DNA of 64,000 bases, taken from Malurus cyaneus samueli. Taxonomy: Eukaryota > Chordata > Aves > Passeriformes > Maluridae. Positions 1-15,064 of the stretch are shown in pieces. A program made the translations under genes and the position numbers. The notes beneath the pieces were generated by a model. The model was not told the origin of the DNA. It made no database searches and saw nothing but the letters and a program-made list of their open reading frames with translations. The stretch covers positions 32,883,165 through 32,947,164 of the forward strand of contig CM019217.1 of NCBI GenBank assembly GCA_009741485.1, in the 5' to 3' direction. Position 1 is the first letter of the stretch. Each line of letters opens with the position of its first letter.

Positions 1-3000
1 CTGGAACTTCTAAAAGGTGCTTCTACCGAAAAGGACACACAAAATTTACTACTTTCTGTAATTTATGCCTGAATTACCTTGCCTGTTTACACGTTGCAAA
101 AGGCTGGATTCAGAATTTACATAAATTAACACAATGCTGAGCATTGCTGGAATCATCTCCTTAAAAGCAAGTTGAACATACTTGGCCAAAGGACTCATCC
201 TTGCAACATCTTGATGTGGAGACTTTTTTAGGCCATATCTCACCCAATTATAGCAAAAATACTGATATTTTAAATTTTTTTTTTTTTTTTAATTGGGAAA
301 GCTCAGAACTCCAAAAGTGAACTCCTGATTCCCCCTGGTTTCAGTGAGGCCAGGATTTCAGCCCTGAGTTGTAAGTGGATACATAAATATCTTTGCTGGG
401 GAATTGGACATCACTGTCATGGAACTGTTCAGAAGATTCATAAACCAAGTCACTTCAAACTTTAAAAGACAACAGTGACAACCATGTAGGCAGAATAATT
501 ACTAGTCACAAATTGTGCATGTTTTGGGTTTTTTTTTGTCTTGGAGATGCTGTATGCAGGAATCTCTTTGCTGGAGCGGTTAATGTTAAATACAAGAAAA
601 TCAGAATGCCATGCTGTTAGAATGTAAAAGGTAGAAGCTTTGGAATTGTGCTGATGAGGGATACAAAACTCCCTAACAGGGGACAGGCCTCTCTTCCAGA
701 TTCTCTAACACTCATTTTTCAGGTTCTAAACACAAATCTACTCAGAAAGTAAGTTTGGGGGATGTGCATGCCTATGGATTTTTATTTTTTTTTTACATTT
801 CTGTAAAACCTAACTAAACAGTACATGCACTTAGATAATTAACTGGCCAAAGCCAGCAAGGCATTTTTGAAATATGTTTTGCTAGACCCTGTTAACTTAT
901 GACCTTTTGAAAAAAATATGTGAAGAAACAATCAGGTCATTACCTTGCTCCTTGCCAAAGTAAAGAGTACATGATTCTTGAGAGAAGGCTACTGCTTGGC
1001 CTCTCTGAGAATAGGTAAGAGTTTGTCTCTGGCACTCACTGCGTCATCCATGAAGTTTTATACATAGAACAAGCCATATGTTCACCCTCCATACAACTAA
1101 CTGCTAAATACTTTTAATTAGAATGATTGTTCAGTCGACCATCTTAATTTTATTTTCTTGAGTCACCATAGTTGTTAGCATAAAGTTAATTCTCTTAAAA
1201 TCCATCAGATATTCATGGAAGTCTCTAAACAAAGTTAAAATCTGAAAATAAGCAATTATTTACAGTATATTGTGTATCTGAATAGAACTTAAGTAGAATT
1301 TTAAAGACAGCTTTACTTCTAAGTTTCAAACCTATGGTGGGACCTGAAATGTGATCAAGGTTCCCTTCTTCAAGAATGGAGGAAGACAAAAGAAGTCACT
1401 TTCTGGGGATAAAGCCCTCTAATAGAGAGAATGACCTCATTGGAGCAGAAAGATGCAACTCATTCTTCCCTGTGCCTGTTGGACTGAGTTGGTTTTCCCT
1501 AGCGTTTGTGAGAGGGCTGTGAGAAATGTTTGGATAAGATCTTTTGGTGCTGTTCCCAGAACATGGTTCATGTGATATCAAAGAATCCTGATGTTTTGCC
1601 AGGGACCTTTTTGTCATTGGGAATTTAGAGGCTGGGTTTGCAGAGTTGGCTGAGCTGCTATACAAAGAAAACTCCTGAGCAACCTATTCTGGCAGGCACC
1701 TTCTGTCAAAGGCCATCAGGGATCTGTACTAGCAGGCTCCACCCAAAAGGACAACGAGCAAAAGAGAGACAAGTGGCAATTTTAACTTCTGTAACACTGC
1801 AGAGCTGAAGCTGAAATATCGGTTGTCCAGGCCATGGATTTACACTGAAATACGAATTACTGGAATAACTAAATGAGGCAATTGTAACCTTTTGTAAAGC
1901 CAGACTATCCCTGTCTTGAAGCAGGGAGATCAAAGAGATGAAGACCAGACCACTGTGCAATTATTATATTCCTTCAGCTGCAAGAATTAGTGACTTAAGC
2001 TGCCTGAGAAGTGCGAAGAGGGATTTCGACTGACCTCACTTCAATACTATTTCAGTAGCGTTACTCTCTCTCTAGACATCAGTCTAAATTGGTAGTTTCC
2101 AACCTTTTTTTCTGTCACAGATTCTTCACTGACAAGGTAGTCCTGGATTAATGGCATGTAAACATACAGACAATTTTGCTCACTACTTCCATTCACATCT
2201 CCAAGTCTGGAGTTGCAGATTGCATATTTTGACTTGAATCTCCCGCTGCTGTGCACATTATTTTCTTTAGGTGCAGTTTGCCACCAATATACAATGCTTA
2301 CAATATACAAAAGATGAGAAGGAAGCAGGTTTTCCAGAAGCCTTACATTTGTAATGATCACCTATTAAATAAATTGTGCATCCTTGCTGCTTAGTGAAGA
2401 TAAAAAGGTGTGAAACAACAACCTCATTGATCAAATTTTTACAGTTTCTTTCAGCTCACAAAATATCCTTCTGCTTACTGATGGGTATGTTATGTAACAA
2501 CTGTTAGAACTCTGAGAAGCTATTTTGTCCAACTTTATAGTCCTTTTTAAATTATTATGCCACTTATTTCTGTATTGGTTTCACTCCATAGTTTCCATCA
2601 TGATCTGGTGTCAGGAAGGTGTAAAATAGGTAAGCGTTCTGCGGTCATAACCATAATTAAGGCCACTTTTTGATTGCTTAATTTACACTGATGAATAAAT
2701 TTCTAATTAGGAAATCTGCTTTTCTTCCTGAAGATCAAGTTTTAAATTGTACTAGGAATTCAACCATTTCATTTTGTTGTAAGCAGAATTTCTTTTTTCA
2801 CAGCTTTGCATGTATCACTGGTGGGCTGTGTTTGGCTTTTCAGTGAACATTTTATCTGACCTGCTGTAAGTACTCTCAGCCCTGTGTTCATTTGACATGA
2901 TTCAGTTTTACCTTTCTTCGCCATCACTGCATTTGGTCAAGAGACAGTTCAGCTGGAGAAGTTATTACAGGGTGTGTACATATACAAAAATTGATATGTC

Positions 3001-6000
3001 CATATGAAAGGACTTACGCCTAGAGGTTTATTTGGTTTTAAGGTTCATTGACCACCACCAATGCCATTTAACAGATTATGCCAGTAAATGTGCTAGGACT
3101 GAGAAATTGGTACATATTTTTAATTAGATATAGATGAGACAAAAAAGAAAAGTGCAGACAAATATGCAGAAAAGTTTTTGAGCTTGTGACTGACTTGCCA
3201 CATGATATGCCTCTCCTTAGGTCATAGTGGGTTCATACCATGTGCACCATTTGAATTCAGTGTTCAAGCCTTGTGCCAACTCTGCCTTCTTGAAACTAGC
3301 ACATCTATTCTCTTCCTATCATTAGTCTTGACTTACAGTGGCCCTATCTGGTGCTTCCTAGATACACTGAAGAAGATAAAATCAATTGTGTCATACCTTG
3401 AAAATTAGAAACTGGAATGCAAAGCATTACTTTTTCTAAGTTTAAATGTACTTTTCATGTTGAAAAGCAACTGCTATATTTATAAAAAGAGTTTGGATGG
3501 TGAATATTTGCATAAAACTACTCACAAATTATTAGCACAACAAGGATTACTTACTAGGTTATCTGAATAAATTACTAAAAATTCATATTCTCATTTTGCC
3601 AGTTGCCTCCACCGAAAATTAACACTTACCAAAGAAAATACTGTGAAACGTTATTCACTGTTTCTTGAATAGGTCAAAAGCAAAGCATAGTATCCAGGTG
3701 TGCTGCTTAAGGTATTTGAAATACCTTCATCGTATTTTATATTACTGTGGAGGATATAATTATTTTGTTATTAATTATGTGCAGCAAATAGAAAGCATAA
3801 CTGAAACTTCTTTTTAGGAGGTCATTTATTTCAATAGTACTGAAATTTATTATTATTTGGCCTATCTTTCTACAGTAATGGGATAGGTCACATAATTACA
3901 AGTATACCTATTTTCGATCTAGGATGGGCCCTTCATTTATACAAGCACCCTATTTTCAGTCCACCAAATAGGTGCTACTTCTGTACAATCGCTAGAATCT
4001 TGCTCCTGGGTAGGTGTGTTCTGCAGTCAATGCCTGAATTGCCAGGTATCAATAGAATCTTCTTCTCCCTGATCCAAGTCTTGATGCCTCTGGGAAACTG
4101 CACCATTCCTGACATCCTGTGTCTCTAAATGCTCTTCTGTAGTGGATCTAGATTTCAGCAGAAAGGGAGAGGTCAGCCTTCCCCATGGACTTTCTGCTGC
4201 TCGGGTAGCATAACCTTCAGAATAGTTCAGCTCACTTTTGCTGGGGGAATGCAATGAACACGGAACAAGCGTTGGGCCAGCTGGCCGCTGGCAATGCTCA
4301 AAATGTGTCCCTAGGCAGGGAGGATCTGATGGCTCGCTCCCTTCCTGTTCTGCTGACTGAGAATAAATACAACATTCTTCAAATGATTTTCAGAGAGAAT
4401 TTCTAAGGGAAAAGTTAGGAAGGAGAAATACAAGATTAAATTCTCCTTGAGCTTTGCCTGGGCCTCCAAGGATACATCACTGTCTTCCCACAACTCAAGA
4501 ATTCCTGATCCAATCCATTTCCCTTTCCCAAGAGCTGGATCAGTTACACTTAAACTGATGTCAACATAATTGTCTAGCCTGCCTTGTATCATCTTTGTCA
4601 CTGGAGATCTTTACTTTCCAAAGTAATATATTCTGGTGCTTCATTGCCACAGTGGTTGGACAGCTCATTTTTTTTTGTTTTCTCTCTAGTGTCTTATTTA
4701 AACTTCCAGTACTCCATCCAAGGGACATTAATCATTGTCCTTTTCACTTAGATAGATTGTCCCTTTCTTCTTGAAAGCAAACTTTCCTATTACTGAGGAT
4801 TACTGACCTCAGTCCTCTCATTTCTAGGCTCTGTTCTGTCATTAGAAGTCATTGTCTTCTATACTTCTTCTCTATTGTGTTTGTTTGAAGTCCCTCTACC
4901 TTTAAATGTGGTTTCCAAAACCGTATAGCATGTAATTGCTGAATGTCTTAAAATAAAATTCCTATTTATCCATCTCATAAGACCTGGTCATTTTTTGTGG
5001 GTTTTTTTTGCTATGCCACAAAATTAGCAGCATGTTGATATAAATCTCTTCACATCCTAGTGGTTTTTATAATTGAATATTGTGCTGTATTAAATGAAGT
5101 GCTATTCCTTGACTAGTATCAAAATAATATTACATGTTTTTATCTGACAGACATTTAAAATCACTGTTTTTTTCTAAATTTTAAGTTTAGAAATTACTGA
5201 AAAATTATCCAGATTTGTATTGCTTGACAATTACTTATGATGCCAGGAAAACTGTGTTTGGAGTCATGATGGAAAATGGGTAAACTCTTGAATATGTTCC
5301 TCTTTCTTATGTAGGGGTACACTCCAGAATCATAAAATTCTTCTACTATGTCACTTGGTCAGGAACGAAAAATGAGGAAGCTGGTTAATGCTGATAAGGT
5401 AATTTCTCTAAATGCAAAGAATAGTTAATAGACTTAGTGCTTCTGCTGATAAAAGGATTTATAATGTTGTAAAAATTACTTCAAATTACCTTTTAAACAA
5501 AATTACTCCCATCTCATTTTCTTCCATTCACTTGCAGCCTTTCACTGTGATAAAACCATGGTCAGTCATCATGCCAGGTTTTTGCTACTTTACAGAATGA
5601 CACAAATATATTAATTTCTGCTTATACATTCTGATCTTCTACACTGGAAATGAGCAGGAATGTTGGGTTCTCATTATTAAGGAGATGCATGATTTGTTTG
5701 AAATTAGGGTTTTTTTGTGTTATCTTTAGGAAGCAGTGATCTCTTTACACGGGACTCTGATTTTAGGTATGACTATTTGTGAATGACACCTTCTTTTCCC
5801 AGCTGAAGTAGATGATGATTATTCCACTCTGGACTAAAAATCCTATCACAGTGACAAAAACAACACTGGGAGACAGACTCTGGGCTGAAGAAGGTGCAAG
5901 CATCAAACAAAATAAAGGGATCTCTAGTGAAATTTAGTGATAAATGCAGCCAGCCATCTCCAGCTACCCAGTGAGATTCCAGTAGAGGATGACATGACTA

Positions 6001-9000
6001 CAGTGGCTATATTCATATCAAAATAAGACTTAGAAGAAATTTAGTATTTTTAAGGCATGAAAGTAGTAATGAGAGACAACTGAGAGAAGTAATGCATGCC
6101 CTTTATTTAGAGCTATTGGAAGTCAATATGATCTTGCCAAGCCTAACAGCTCACATGGTGATCTCTAATGGGTTTTATTAAGATTTAAACAGAGAACTGC
6201 TTGAAACGATACTCTAAAATAAAACGATGACAAAACAATTATAGAGTCTCTTTTAAAGGAGTTGTTTATATCAGCACCACCTTCAACTGAAACTCATAAC
6301 ATTCCATTAAATAACTGCCTACATGTCAGAAATAGCAATACCAATTGCTTCTGGTGCTTCTCATGGAGTGACCCTGATACCTAATGGATTCTGTCAGCCA
6401 TGTTTTAGAGCCTTAAAAGAGATTACTTCAATTAGGATACCTTAGTAATTTTTGGTTGATGCAACCAAGCCTTCAGTAGAAACTTGGCCATTTTGCTGAA
6501 AATGCAAAAGTAATGAACTTACTGCCCTCTCATAACTCAGTATTTGCATGCCTGGCTTTAGTTCAGGAGATGGCAGGCAGTGTCTCTGCTCATTTTTGCT
6601 ATTTAAGTTTCAACATCATTATGCATTTGTAGCTTTTAAAAATTTTTAAATAGACCCATTCTTGGAACAGAGACAGAACCTGCTATGTGCAGATTCCATA
6701 TTTTGCCAAGGCCACGATTTAAAATTTTACTTCAATCTTATCAGTTACAGGCTATTGAATAGGACATAAGGAACCTGATGAAGTGCATGTCTGCACAACA
6801 CCTTTGGAGAAATGAGCAGAGCAAAAAGGCACAAGCTCTTAGAAAATAAGATGTTTTATGTAAACATCCTTTACATAAGTGGGAAAGTAAAAGGTATTTG
6901 AAAGCAATCAGCCTAAGGAACTTAGCTTCAGTCACAAAGAATTGAATGGAAGTATGCCATTTTTATATTCATTGGGTAATTCCATTTAAAAATCGAAGCC
7001 TAATTTAGTAAAATTAGAATTATATTCTGGGCATGTTTTATATAACTTTATATGCAGATTCAGATTTTTTTATATGCAGATTTAGATTTTGATCATAAAG
7101 CTCAAGGAGGAGCCTTACCAAGTGATCTGTTGGTCTGGAAAGCATATTAACATGACCTTAACACACTAACAACTTTTTCCTATTGAGGTTTTTGAATAAA
7201 CGTCTCTCTAGAAGATGTATTTAAAAAAATAGCAGGAGATTTTTTATTTTATTTTTTTTTAAATTCTTCATCCAGAAACAGAATAGATGCAGGAATGTTT
7301 CTGGGTACTGTTAAGACATTCCTCTTCTGAGGAATCTGCAAGATTTGAATTAGGATGAATAAGTTTTAAATTTCTTTTCAGTTAATTTAATTCTCATAAG
7401 TTTTAACAGCCTTTTACAGATGGCAGTTACTAAAGCTGCAGTTCAGCTACTCTGGTGCACTTCTCAAAGTCAAGCCTTTGAAATCTGTGCATGCTTTCTT
7501 CTCTGCTATTGCACCTCATGCCAGCAAGTATAGATGACAAGTCATTAAATACAAGACAGAGGGTTGAGCATGAGTGAGCAAAAGAAAAAATTATTAAATA
7601 TGAGACTTATGTCTGACCAGCTTTCCCCAAACCAATTTTGTCTCTGTGGCAACAGCCACAAGCATGTGACAAAACATTTGAAATTTTTCTTAAGAAAAAT
7701 TTACATACTTAAAATGCCACTTTTCAAGAATCATCTTTTATCCTTAAGCAGGTTTCAAAAGTGCATAGCATTTTTAGAGGAAGACAAGTCTTGTGGCTGT
7801 AAAGCTTCATCAGCTAATGCATTAAGGACCCTCCCCACAACAAGCAGGGCCAATGTTACACAGCATAAGTGTGGACACATTCTCTGTTAACTTACCTGCT
7901 CTGGCAGTGGTTTGGGAAAGGGGATGTAGGTCTTCTGAAGTTGAGTCTAGAATAGTTCTCGTGTGATTATCACAAATTTTATTCAATGTTCTTTACAAAA
8001 AATCATCCAGAAGTACCTTTGTAGTTTACTATAAATACTTTAATAGTGCAAGAGGGGAAAGACTCAAAAGTCCTCTTAGTTTCTATCACTCCATAAAATG
8101 TAATCATAATGTAGATGAATTTGCCATGCTGGTGTATACTATCATTAGATTGCAGATTATTGCACTAAAATCATAGCCAAAGTATGTATTTTTACCTATA
8201 AAACCTCAATTGTCTGTTTCCATATGACTTCAACTATTATTCAATATTTCCAAGTTTTATGAAATCAATAAAAATCCTACTTCACCAATGCAGAAATTCT
8301 TATGATCTGATTCTCAGAAACACAAAATAATTTACCATATTTTGAAGTCCTCCCAAAAGCCATGTAGTAGTGACTTTATCTTGCATCTTGTGTCCCAGCT
8401 CTACTGGTTAACTTATGCAACTCAATGTGTTCCACTGACAGTTGTTTGTTATCTCAATATTATAGCCTTGGGAAAAAAACATATTTAGGTTTTCTTTTCT
8501 TATAGACTTTACTATCTATGTGTATTTGAGTATGTTGTTGTTACCTGTTTACAGGATAAAAGCTTAGGATCCATTTGAACATCAGCATAGAATTTATCCA
8601 GTTTATAATACTATGATCATCAAACTCCAGCTGCTGGAGGAAAAGGCAAAAGCAATCCTACTTGCAGGTGTGTAAAACTGATTATACTGGTACTGCTTCT
8701 ATTTCTTATCCTTTTCCAGTAATAAATGGTATGTTAGCATTTTCAAGGCAAAATTTCTAAGGTGTCAATAATGTAGGAATGCAGTGGGCTGCAACTGTAG
8801 TTCATTTTTGAATGGTAGTACCTATCCAGTACATATCTAATGTTGCTATTATCTTGGTGTTGTTTGAGAAATTATGGGTATTTTTTCCTTTTAAATGGAA
8901 TATTGGGGACCTGAACTTTGCTAAGTGGTGAGGTCAAAAGGAGCGTTGAAGTAACTCTGCTTGCCCAGCAGCAGCTGACAGGCTAGGGAGTGAGCAACCC

Positions 9001-12000
9001 ACCCCACCTGCCCTGCTTTGTCCCTGCACTGCAGGGCAGGATCAATGCTCCTGGTTAACAATGCCTCCAGGCTATCCAGGCTATTTTAATGGCTCCAATA
9101 AAGCATTCCTCAGACAATTAAAGGCATTCTTCAAGGCTTGAAAAACATGTAGTCCAGAGAGGAGAGGGTCAAAATAGTCAAAAGAACAAGAAAATGGAAC
9201 TAAATAAACAGCAGTACCAGATAATCTCCATGCAAATAGAAACTTGGTGGCTTGCATTGTTGTTTCTTACCACAGGTTCTGTTTAAACTTTTATTGTCCA
9301 TTTATATTCATTCCCACCACTGCTAACCTATGCATTGTTAACCTCAAACAAGAAAGCAGGATCTCCATACAAGCCTGAGCACTCGTAGACCATCTGTAGC
9401 ACAACTGGAACATCTGTAGGAAAATAAATTCACAGCCTCCATCCATTTCCCTCCCCCTCCATTAAAAACAAACAGGAAAAAACCAAAACCAAAAAAACAC
9501 ACACAAAGTCCCCCAATACAACAAAAACAAACAAACAAACAAACACTACCAAAAAAAACCCCAGAAAACCAACCAACCAAAAAACCCACCAAAAAAACAA
9601 CAAAAACCAAAACAGAAAAACAAAAATCAATCAAGCAAATAAAAAAACCCAACCCAGTACTGTCCCTCCACTGCCAGAAAATGCGACAGCCTCACATTGT
9701 ACCCATTTGGGCTATTGTCTCCCAGTTGAACCTTGCTGTGTTCCTCACAGGAATGCTACAGTCAAAAGTCAATTGCAGTCTTACCCCCAGAAGTATGAAA
9801 CAAGTTTACACACCTAAAACTTGTCAGATTTTTAAATTCAGATTGCATGAGCATCCAATTTGCCTCCCACAAAAATATCTGCCTCACTGATACCATAAAG
9901 GGACAAAATGAAATTTGGGGTGGCATCTACAAGCCTTCTATTTTCTAGCCTGACTGGTGACCTAAATAAAACTTTCCAGTATTAGGTTTTTCCAAGATGT
10001 AATTTATACTGTGGCTGTCAGGAGTTAAGATAGTAGTTGCCATGGAGCTTTAATCTTTTTTTAGGCTTTAGTCAAAGGAAGCTGGAAATCAGTATGCTGG
10101 ATAGAACCTTGCTCAATAGAATTTTATTCAAATTGGGACAGGACTTAATCCTAATTTTCCTACTGAACGTTAGTTTCAAATGTTCTATAATTCACTCTAT
10201 TTTCTTCTCCTTCTCAGAAAATGAAAATTTCCTTTCCAGATTCTTAAATCACACTACATTTAACCCAAAAGGTACCCAAGTTGCTTCCCCTCTATTCCTC
10301 CAACTATAAATTGTAACTTTCTTCTAATCTTAATATGCAGAGCTAATCATTGTAGTGAAATTCATTCACCAGTTTTTTCCATTTTCAGTGGAGGCATTCT
10401 GTGAGTATACAAAAGCAAAGTTTTAAGGAGGATTTTATTTTTCTATGCACCCACTAAACACTGATCTCTGCACTGGAAAACAGGCCTTTAAATAGAAATT
10501 ACAGTTTCAATCAGTGTCTACAGTACTTATAACTTCCTTGATGCGTATTTGAGAAGAAAACTCAAGAAGCACACAGTGCATAAAGTGCATCTCTGAGAAG
10601 TACAAAATTTGCCATGCTATAACCAGTAATGCTGGGAGAACACAGCTGCAGCAGAACAGAAATGAAGTTCAGTTTAATGCCTGCTGTTAAACACAATTAC
10701 TGGTTGACTTAAAACTGAACTTGCCCTATACCAGGTAAACCAAAATAATGCAGACATAGATAGAAAAAACCGCAGAATTCGTCAAAATGAGCTTTTAGAA
10801 CTCTCACCTCAACTAAATAATCAGAATGGATTCAGATATAATCTTGACCTTGAGACTTGGATTCAAAAGAAAATGACAGCTTTGTTGAATGAAAAATTTC
10901 CCAGAATGTTCACAAAATGCAACTATTTACTGGCCAGCTGTAGTGGAACTGCATAATCCTCAAGCTGTTCCAAAGACTGCAGAGTAACTAGAAAATTGTC
11001 ACAGGAGAGAATTCCAAACTCCTTTCAACTCTTTCATGGCATGCCTTATAAAAGAGGCATGATAATAGTAAGAAAAAATTAACATCTTTTCCTTTCTAGG
11101 ATATGTAAATCTGTGGGACTTGAACACTTGCAAATTAGCATCTGTTTTTACCACTGAAAGCAAAATATCTTACCTAAGTACCATTGGTCAGAAAAACAAT
11201 TGTGGGTTTGAGTGAAAGCCCTGCTCATCAACTTCAGAGGATCAAATGCAAAGACCTGTGGTATATTTTTCAGTCTGAGGTGCCTATATCAAAGACTTGC
11301 AGAGCTACTGGAGATGAAACCGCTTAATAAAAAAAATATATACTCAGGTAAGAGGGAGAAAGAACTCCAAGCCCTTAACATGAACTGTTTTGCCACAACA
11401 GGTTAAGTATAAAGTCAGAACAACTGTAGCAGTTTCCTTTAAGCTGAAGTTAGAGACTATTAAATAAAGAGTCTTCAAAGTCAGGAAATGTCACCTTCTT
11501 CATAAAGGCCCACCTCACCTCTAAAAGGATATCCAAAACAAAATCCTCAGAAAAATTCAGAGAAGAAAGGGGCCTTTCCCTTACCACCATTCTGTACCAG
11601 TTTCAAGACCTGTCAGTATCACATTACCATTTCTGCATGTGTGGCTTAGTTAAAACTTGGCAGGCAAATACAGTTAAAGCTAGTTTAAATACAGAAGTAT
11701 TATTGTGCTGCAGATATCAAAATGGCCTCACAATGTAGATGGCAAGTATTAAATGGCTTCTTTTGCTTTCAAAACAGTATCCTTTCAATTATGTGTATTT
11801 GCATTTTGCTTTAAAGCTTGGTTTGATTAAATTAGTTCATCAAAATTAATCAAACTGGTCCACAGGGCAGTGATCAAGAAACATTATTGCTCTGATACAA
11901 TTTCTTTTAAATAGATTATGGGGACCTTTTGCTGCTGATGAACTTGCATTACTTCAAAACTGAAAGGCAAATGAAAGAACTTGGAAGTGCACCATTTTTC

Positions 12001-14077
12001 AAAAGCTACAAGAAAACAAGTTGTAACTAGGATGAATTAGGCTGCAGCATTAATTTTCAAAGGAGAGCAGTTAACTGTGTAGTCACGTATACTTCTATCA
12101 ACTTCCAAAGTGTGTGTTGCTCAGATTAGCTTTTTGGAGCTTTTTGCAAGAAGATACTTCATGACACTCAATGTGTATCTTGAAGATGAACTGATTTAAC
12201 AGTATTTATTTTTTATTTTGATTTCACCAGTGAAGTTCATCCCTTTAAGAAAAGTAACCCAACACTAAGAAGCAACACGAGAATTCTCTACTTACCTTTC
12301 TGATTTCATACTGGCCTCTCATGTGCATCTTCAGCAATTACCATTGATCTTCTGTGGGAATGGATAGAAACCCACTACATTTGGGTTTGGGTATGAAAAA
12401 AAAGTGGTAGAAGGCTAAATATCAGATAACATCAGATATTTTCTCATGTATGTCTTAACAAATTAGCTAGAACATTTAAAAGAAATAATTGTAAAAGCAC
12501 CCAATGTATTTGAGGCACACTGCTAATCTGCAATATAAACTGAATTATTTCTACATTTGAGCAATTTCATGTATTAAGCCAAGCAAGTACCATTTCTCCA
12601 GCACTATCTTCACTGGAAGCCTTGAGAATTCCTATTCACTACTAGAAGGGTCATAAGCATACAAGAAAGCATCCCAGCATCACAGATATTTATCTGGAAC
12701 ACTTTCAAAATCTAAAATTTCCTCTCTCTAACACCCCAACATACACTTCCTACCTCAGCAATTATTTCAGATGAACAATTATATAAGGCTTCCAGCTTTC
12801 CTCTTTGCACTGAACTTTTATTCCTTTCTCCAGTACAAATTCAAGCAATACTCTTCAAGATAACCCAGTAATATTAATATTTACAATTTTACTTGTACTT
12901 TACTCTGCAACTTCAGTGGTTACTTAAGCAATGTTTGTTTTTTAATACTAGGGAGCACGTCCATTTTACGTAAGCATTAGATGTTCACGTAATCCTCAGC
13001 CCAAAGCTTCAAATCAATCTTCCCAAAAAGGAAATTTGAGAATCCTTAAGCCATAACAAAAAAGGAGTAAAATGTTCAGAAGACAACTTAATGCCACTTA
13101 TCTCCAACAGCTGGTCTGATCATTCTCCATCAGTAGCCACGATCCAGCCCCCTCAAGTCTATTTTTGCCACCTGAGATCAGCCAGTAAGCCGGGAAAGCA
13201 AGGTAAGGTAAGATTTACCCTACAGAGGTCAGCGCCCTTACAGGAGTTTCCTGCAGGAGCTGTTTACTTACCATGGTACAGGTTTCCCGAGCGGAACACT
13301 ACTCCACTTCATAAACTTAACAGTTATAGAGCAAAAATTCAAAATCCAGCCTTTACATTCCCTTGGCATATGTTAACTACTTGCAAATGCTCAATCCTGT
13401 TAAGGAATCGGATCATTCCTGAGGAAATAGGCTTGGTGTGTTACTTACCTTGTAATATTGAGCGAGCATCCTGTGCATTGATTCATGCTCTCTGATCTGA
13501 CAGCACCGAAGCTTTGTGTCCCGCTCAGTGCATTCCACCCTCCAGCCCCAGCCGGCACAGCCCTCTAGTGGAGATGCAGGAAGGAGTTCTGATGACATCC
13601 ATCCATCCATCCCAGCTTGCTTTTGCTCATCTGCCTTCTGGGCTGCTCTCAGCTCAGCACAACTGCTTCCCAATCAGGCTTGGCTAGAGGTGGTGTCACT
13701 TTTCCCCTCTGCACTGTCATGGGAAACCTTAGCAATAAGGGACAGAGACCCACAGGGACTTCTAAACACCTGCAGCCCACGCACAGGTAACCCCCCCACA
13801 CAGCCCTGCAGAGTTGCTGCCTGCCTTGCCATGCCCACCACAACTCCAGTCTCAAGAGCACTGCTGAGCAAGAACTCTAGGAGTGAGCTTTGGTACCCCA
13901 CTCACTTCTCCATTAGTATCTCCCACTGCAAAGGAGCAGCAACATCCAAGCAGTGTTTAGATACTAACAGCATACTACAGGATAACACTCTTAGTAGCCT
14001 GTCAGCAACCTGCTGGGATTTCTCTGTTGGCTCTGTGCCATACATGCTTATATTTTTTTAAAAATTATCTATCAAAC
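1..14077. other. Gene-poor intergenic region downstream of ING2
   Basis: AT-rich sequence in which I recognise no protein or RNA gene. Open frames are short and broken, at the level expected by chance. It contains an A/C-rich low-complexity tract (9466-9655), short poly-T runs (about 272-290 and 7245-7260) and a short ATCC repeat near 13600. Two neighbouring minus-strand open frames at 4027-4601 look more protein-like than the rest but match nothing I know. In human the gene after ING2 is RWDD4, convergent with ING2. Its exons would be expected here or further left on the plus strand, but I could not find them by eye. Confidence 0.5.
9466..9655. repeat. A/C-rich low-complexity tract
   Basis: About 190 bases made almost only of A and C on the plus strand, with caaa and ccaa units such as four successive 'acaa' steps near 9525-9545. 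The complement is T/G-rich and gives artificial valine/phenylalanine-rich open frames on the minus strand (9344-9652), which I treat as spurious. A tract of the same type in the opposite orientation lies at 22336-22512. Confidence 0.85.
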
Positions 14078-14083
14078 TTTTAT
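14078..14083 (-). terminator. ING2: Candidate ING2 polyadenylation signal
   Basis: The plus strand reads tttatt, so the minus strand reads AATAAA about 980 bases after the ING2 stop codon. It is the most convenient canonical signal downstream of the stop and would give a 3' UTR of roughly 1 kb. Variant signals closer to the stop cannot be excluded without transcript data. Confidence 0.35.
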
Positions 14084-15064
14084 TGAAAGCTTTAGCCTTC
14101 AAGCTTTTTAGATAGTTACCCAAGTCCAAGACCTGTGGTACTGTGCCTAAACCCAGGGGTGGCCACACATGCACACAAATACTACTTAAGCAAGAGCAAA
14201 ATTTACATCACAGAGAATACCAGTCATGTTTCAGCTCTCTACACATCAATTATAATGAAGATTCCATCAAATTTCCAGTTCCTATTATCTGAAATGTTAA
14301 TATCCCCTCCTCTCAAGGGATTCTTCTACCATTTCAAGGCTCATAGAGATCACCTTAAACAATAAAGACCGTATCAGGATGCTTGATAAAAACCAAAGCC
14401 TATTAAGACTATCCAAAACTGAGTACACACCATAATTATATCACACCCAAAAACTGACTCCCAAGTATAGTCACAAAGACAAGAGTTTAATGTTGGCAAA
14501 AAAAGTTTAAGTTAGTGGTATTTTCTTCCTTGCAATAACATACTGGTCATATGAAAGTCACTGAAGAGGTCTGCTTATAGCTCGGAAGACTTTTACAGTT
14601 ACAGCTGAATTTAAAACCCCTAATTCCAAATGTATGATGTTAACACAAAAACTGAAAACATAAAACCTGGGATAAAGTACAAACTCAGTTTTTAAGATGC
14701 TAGCAGATATGAGAGGCCTTTCAATGTCTTTATCATAACACGAAAAGTTCTTCAGTATCTCTCCCACCACCATTATTTCAGGATTCACAAGGTTCTTTAA
14801 AATACTAACGGGGTTAAATTGAAACCAAGCCCCATCTGCTTGTAATGTCTTCTGTGAAAGGTCTGAAGCCACCCTGTTTCAATTATTTGGTTATTCAGTG
14901 CAGAAAGTTAAAGATCACAGAAGGTATAACAGCTTTTAATACTCCATTAATATTATAGATTAAAAATTATTGCATAGTCTTATGCATTTCCTAAAACCAT
15001 GTTCTCTGGAAATGAAACATTTTAATATAAAAGGAGCAACTCTTTAAAACATAAATTGTTTTCA

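Noticed and set aside
9344..9652. Phenylalanine/valine-rich hydrophobic minus-strand frames that look membrane-like
   Set aside because: They are the translation of a low-complexity T/G tract, not a gene.
13516..14061. Plus-strand 181-codon frame, the longest outside the islands in the left third
   Set aside because: It lies next to or antisense to the presumed ING2 3' end, has a serine/leucine/proline-rich mixed composition and shows no family resemblance. I could not support it.
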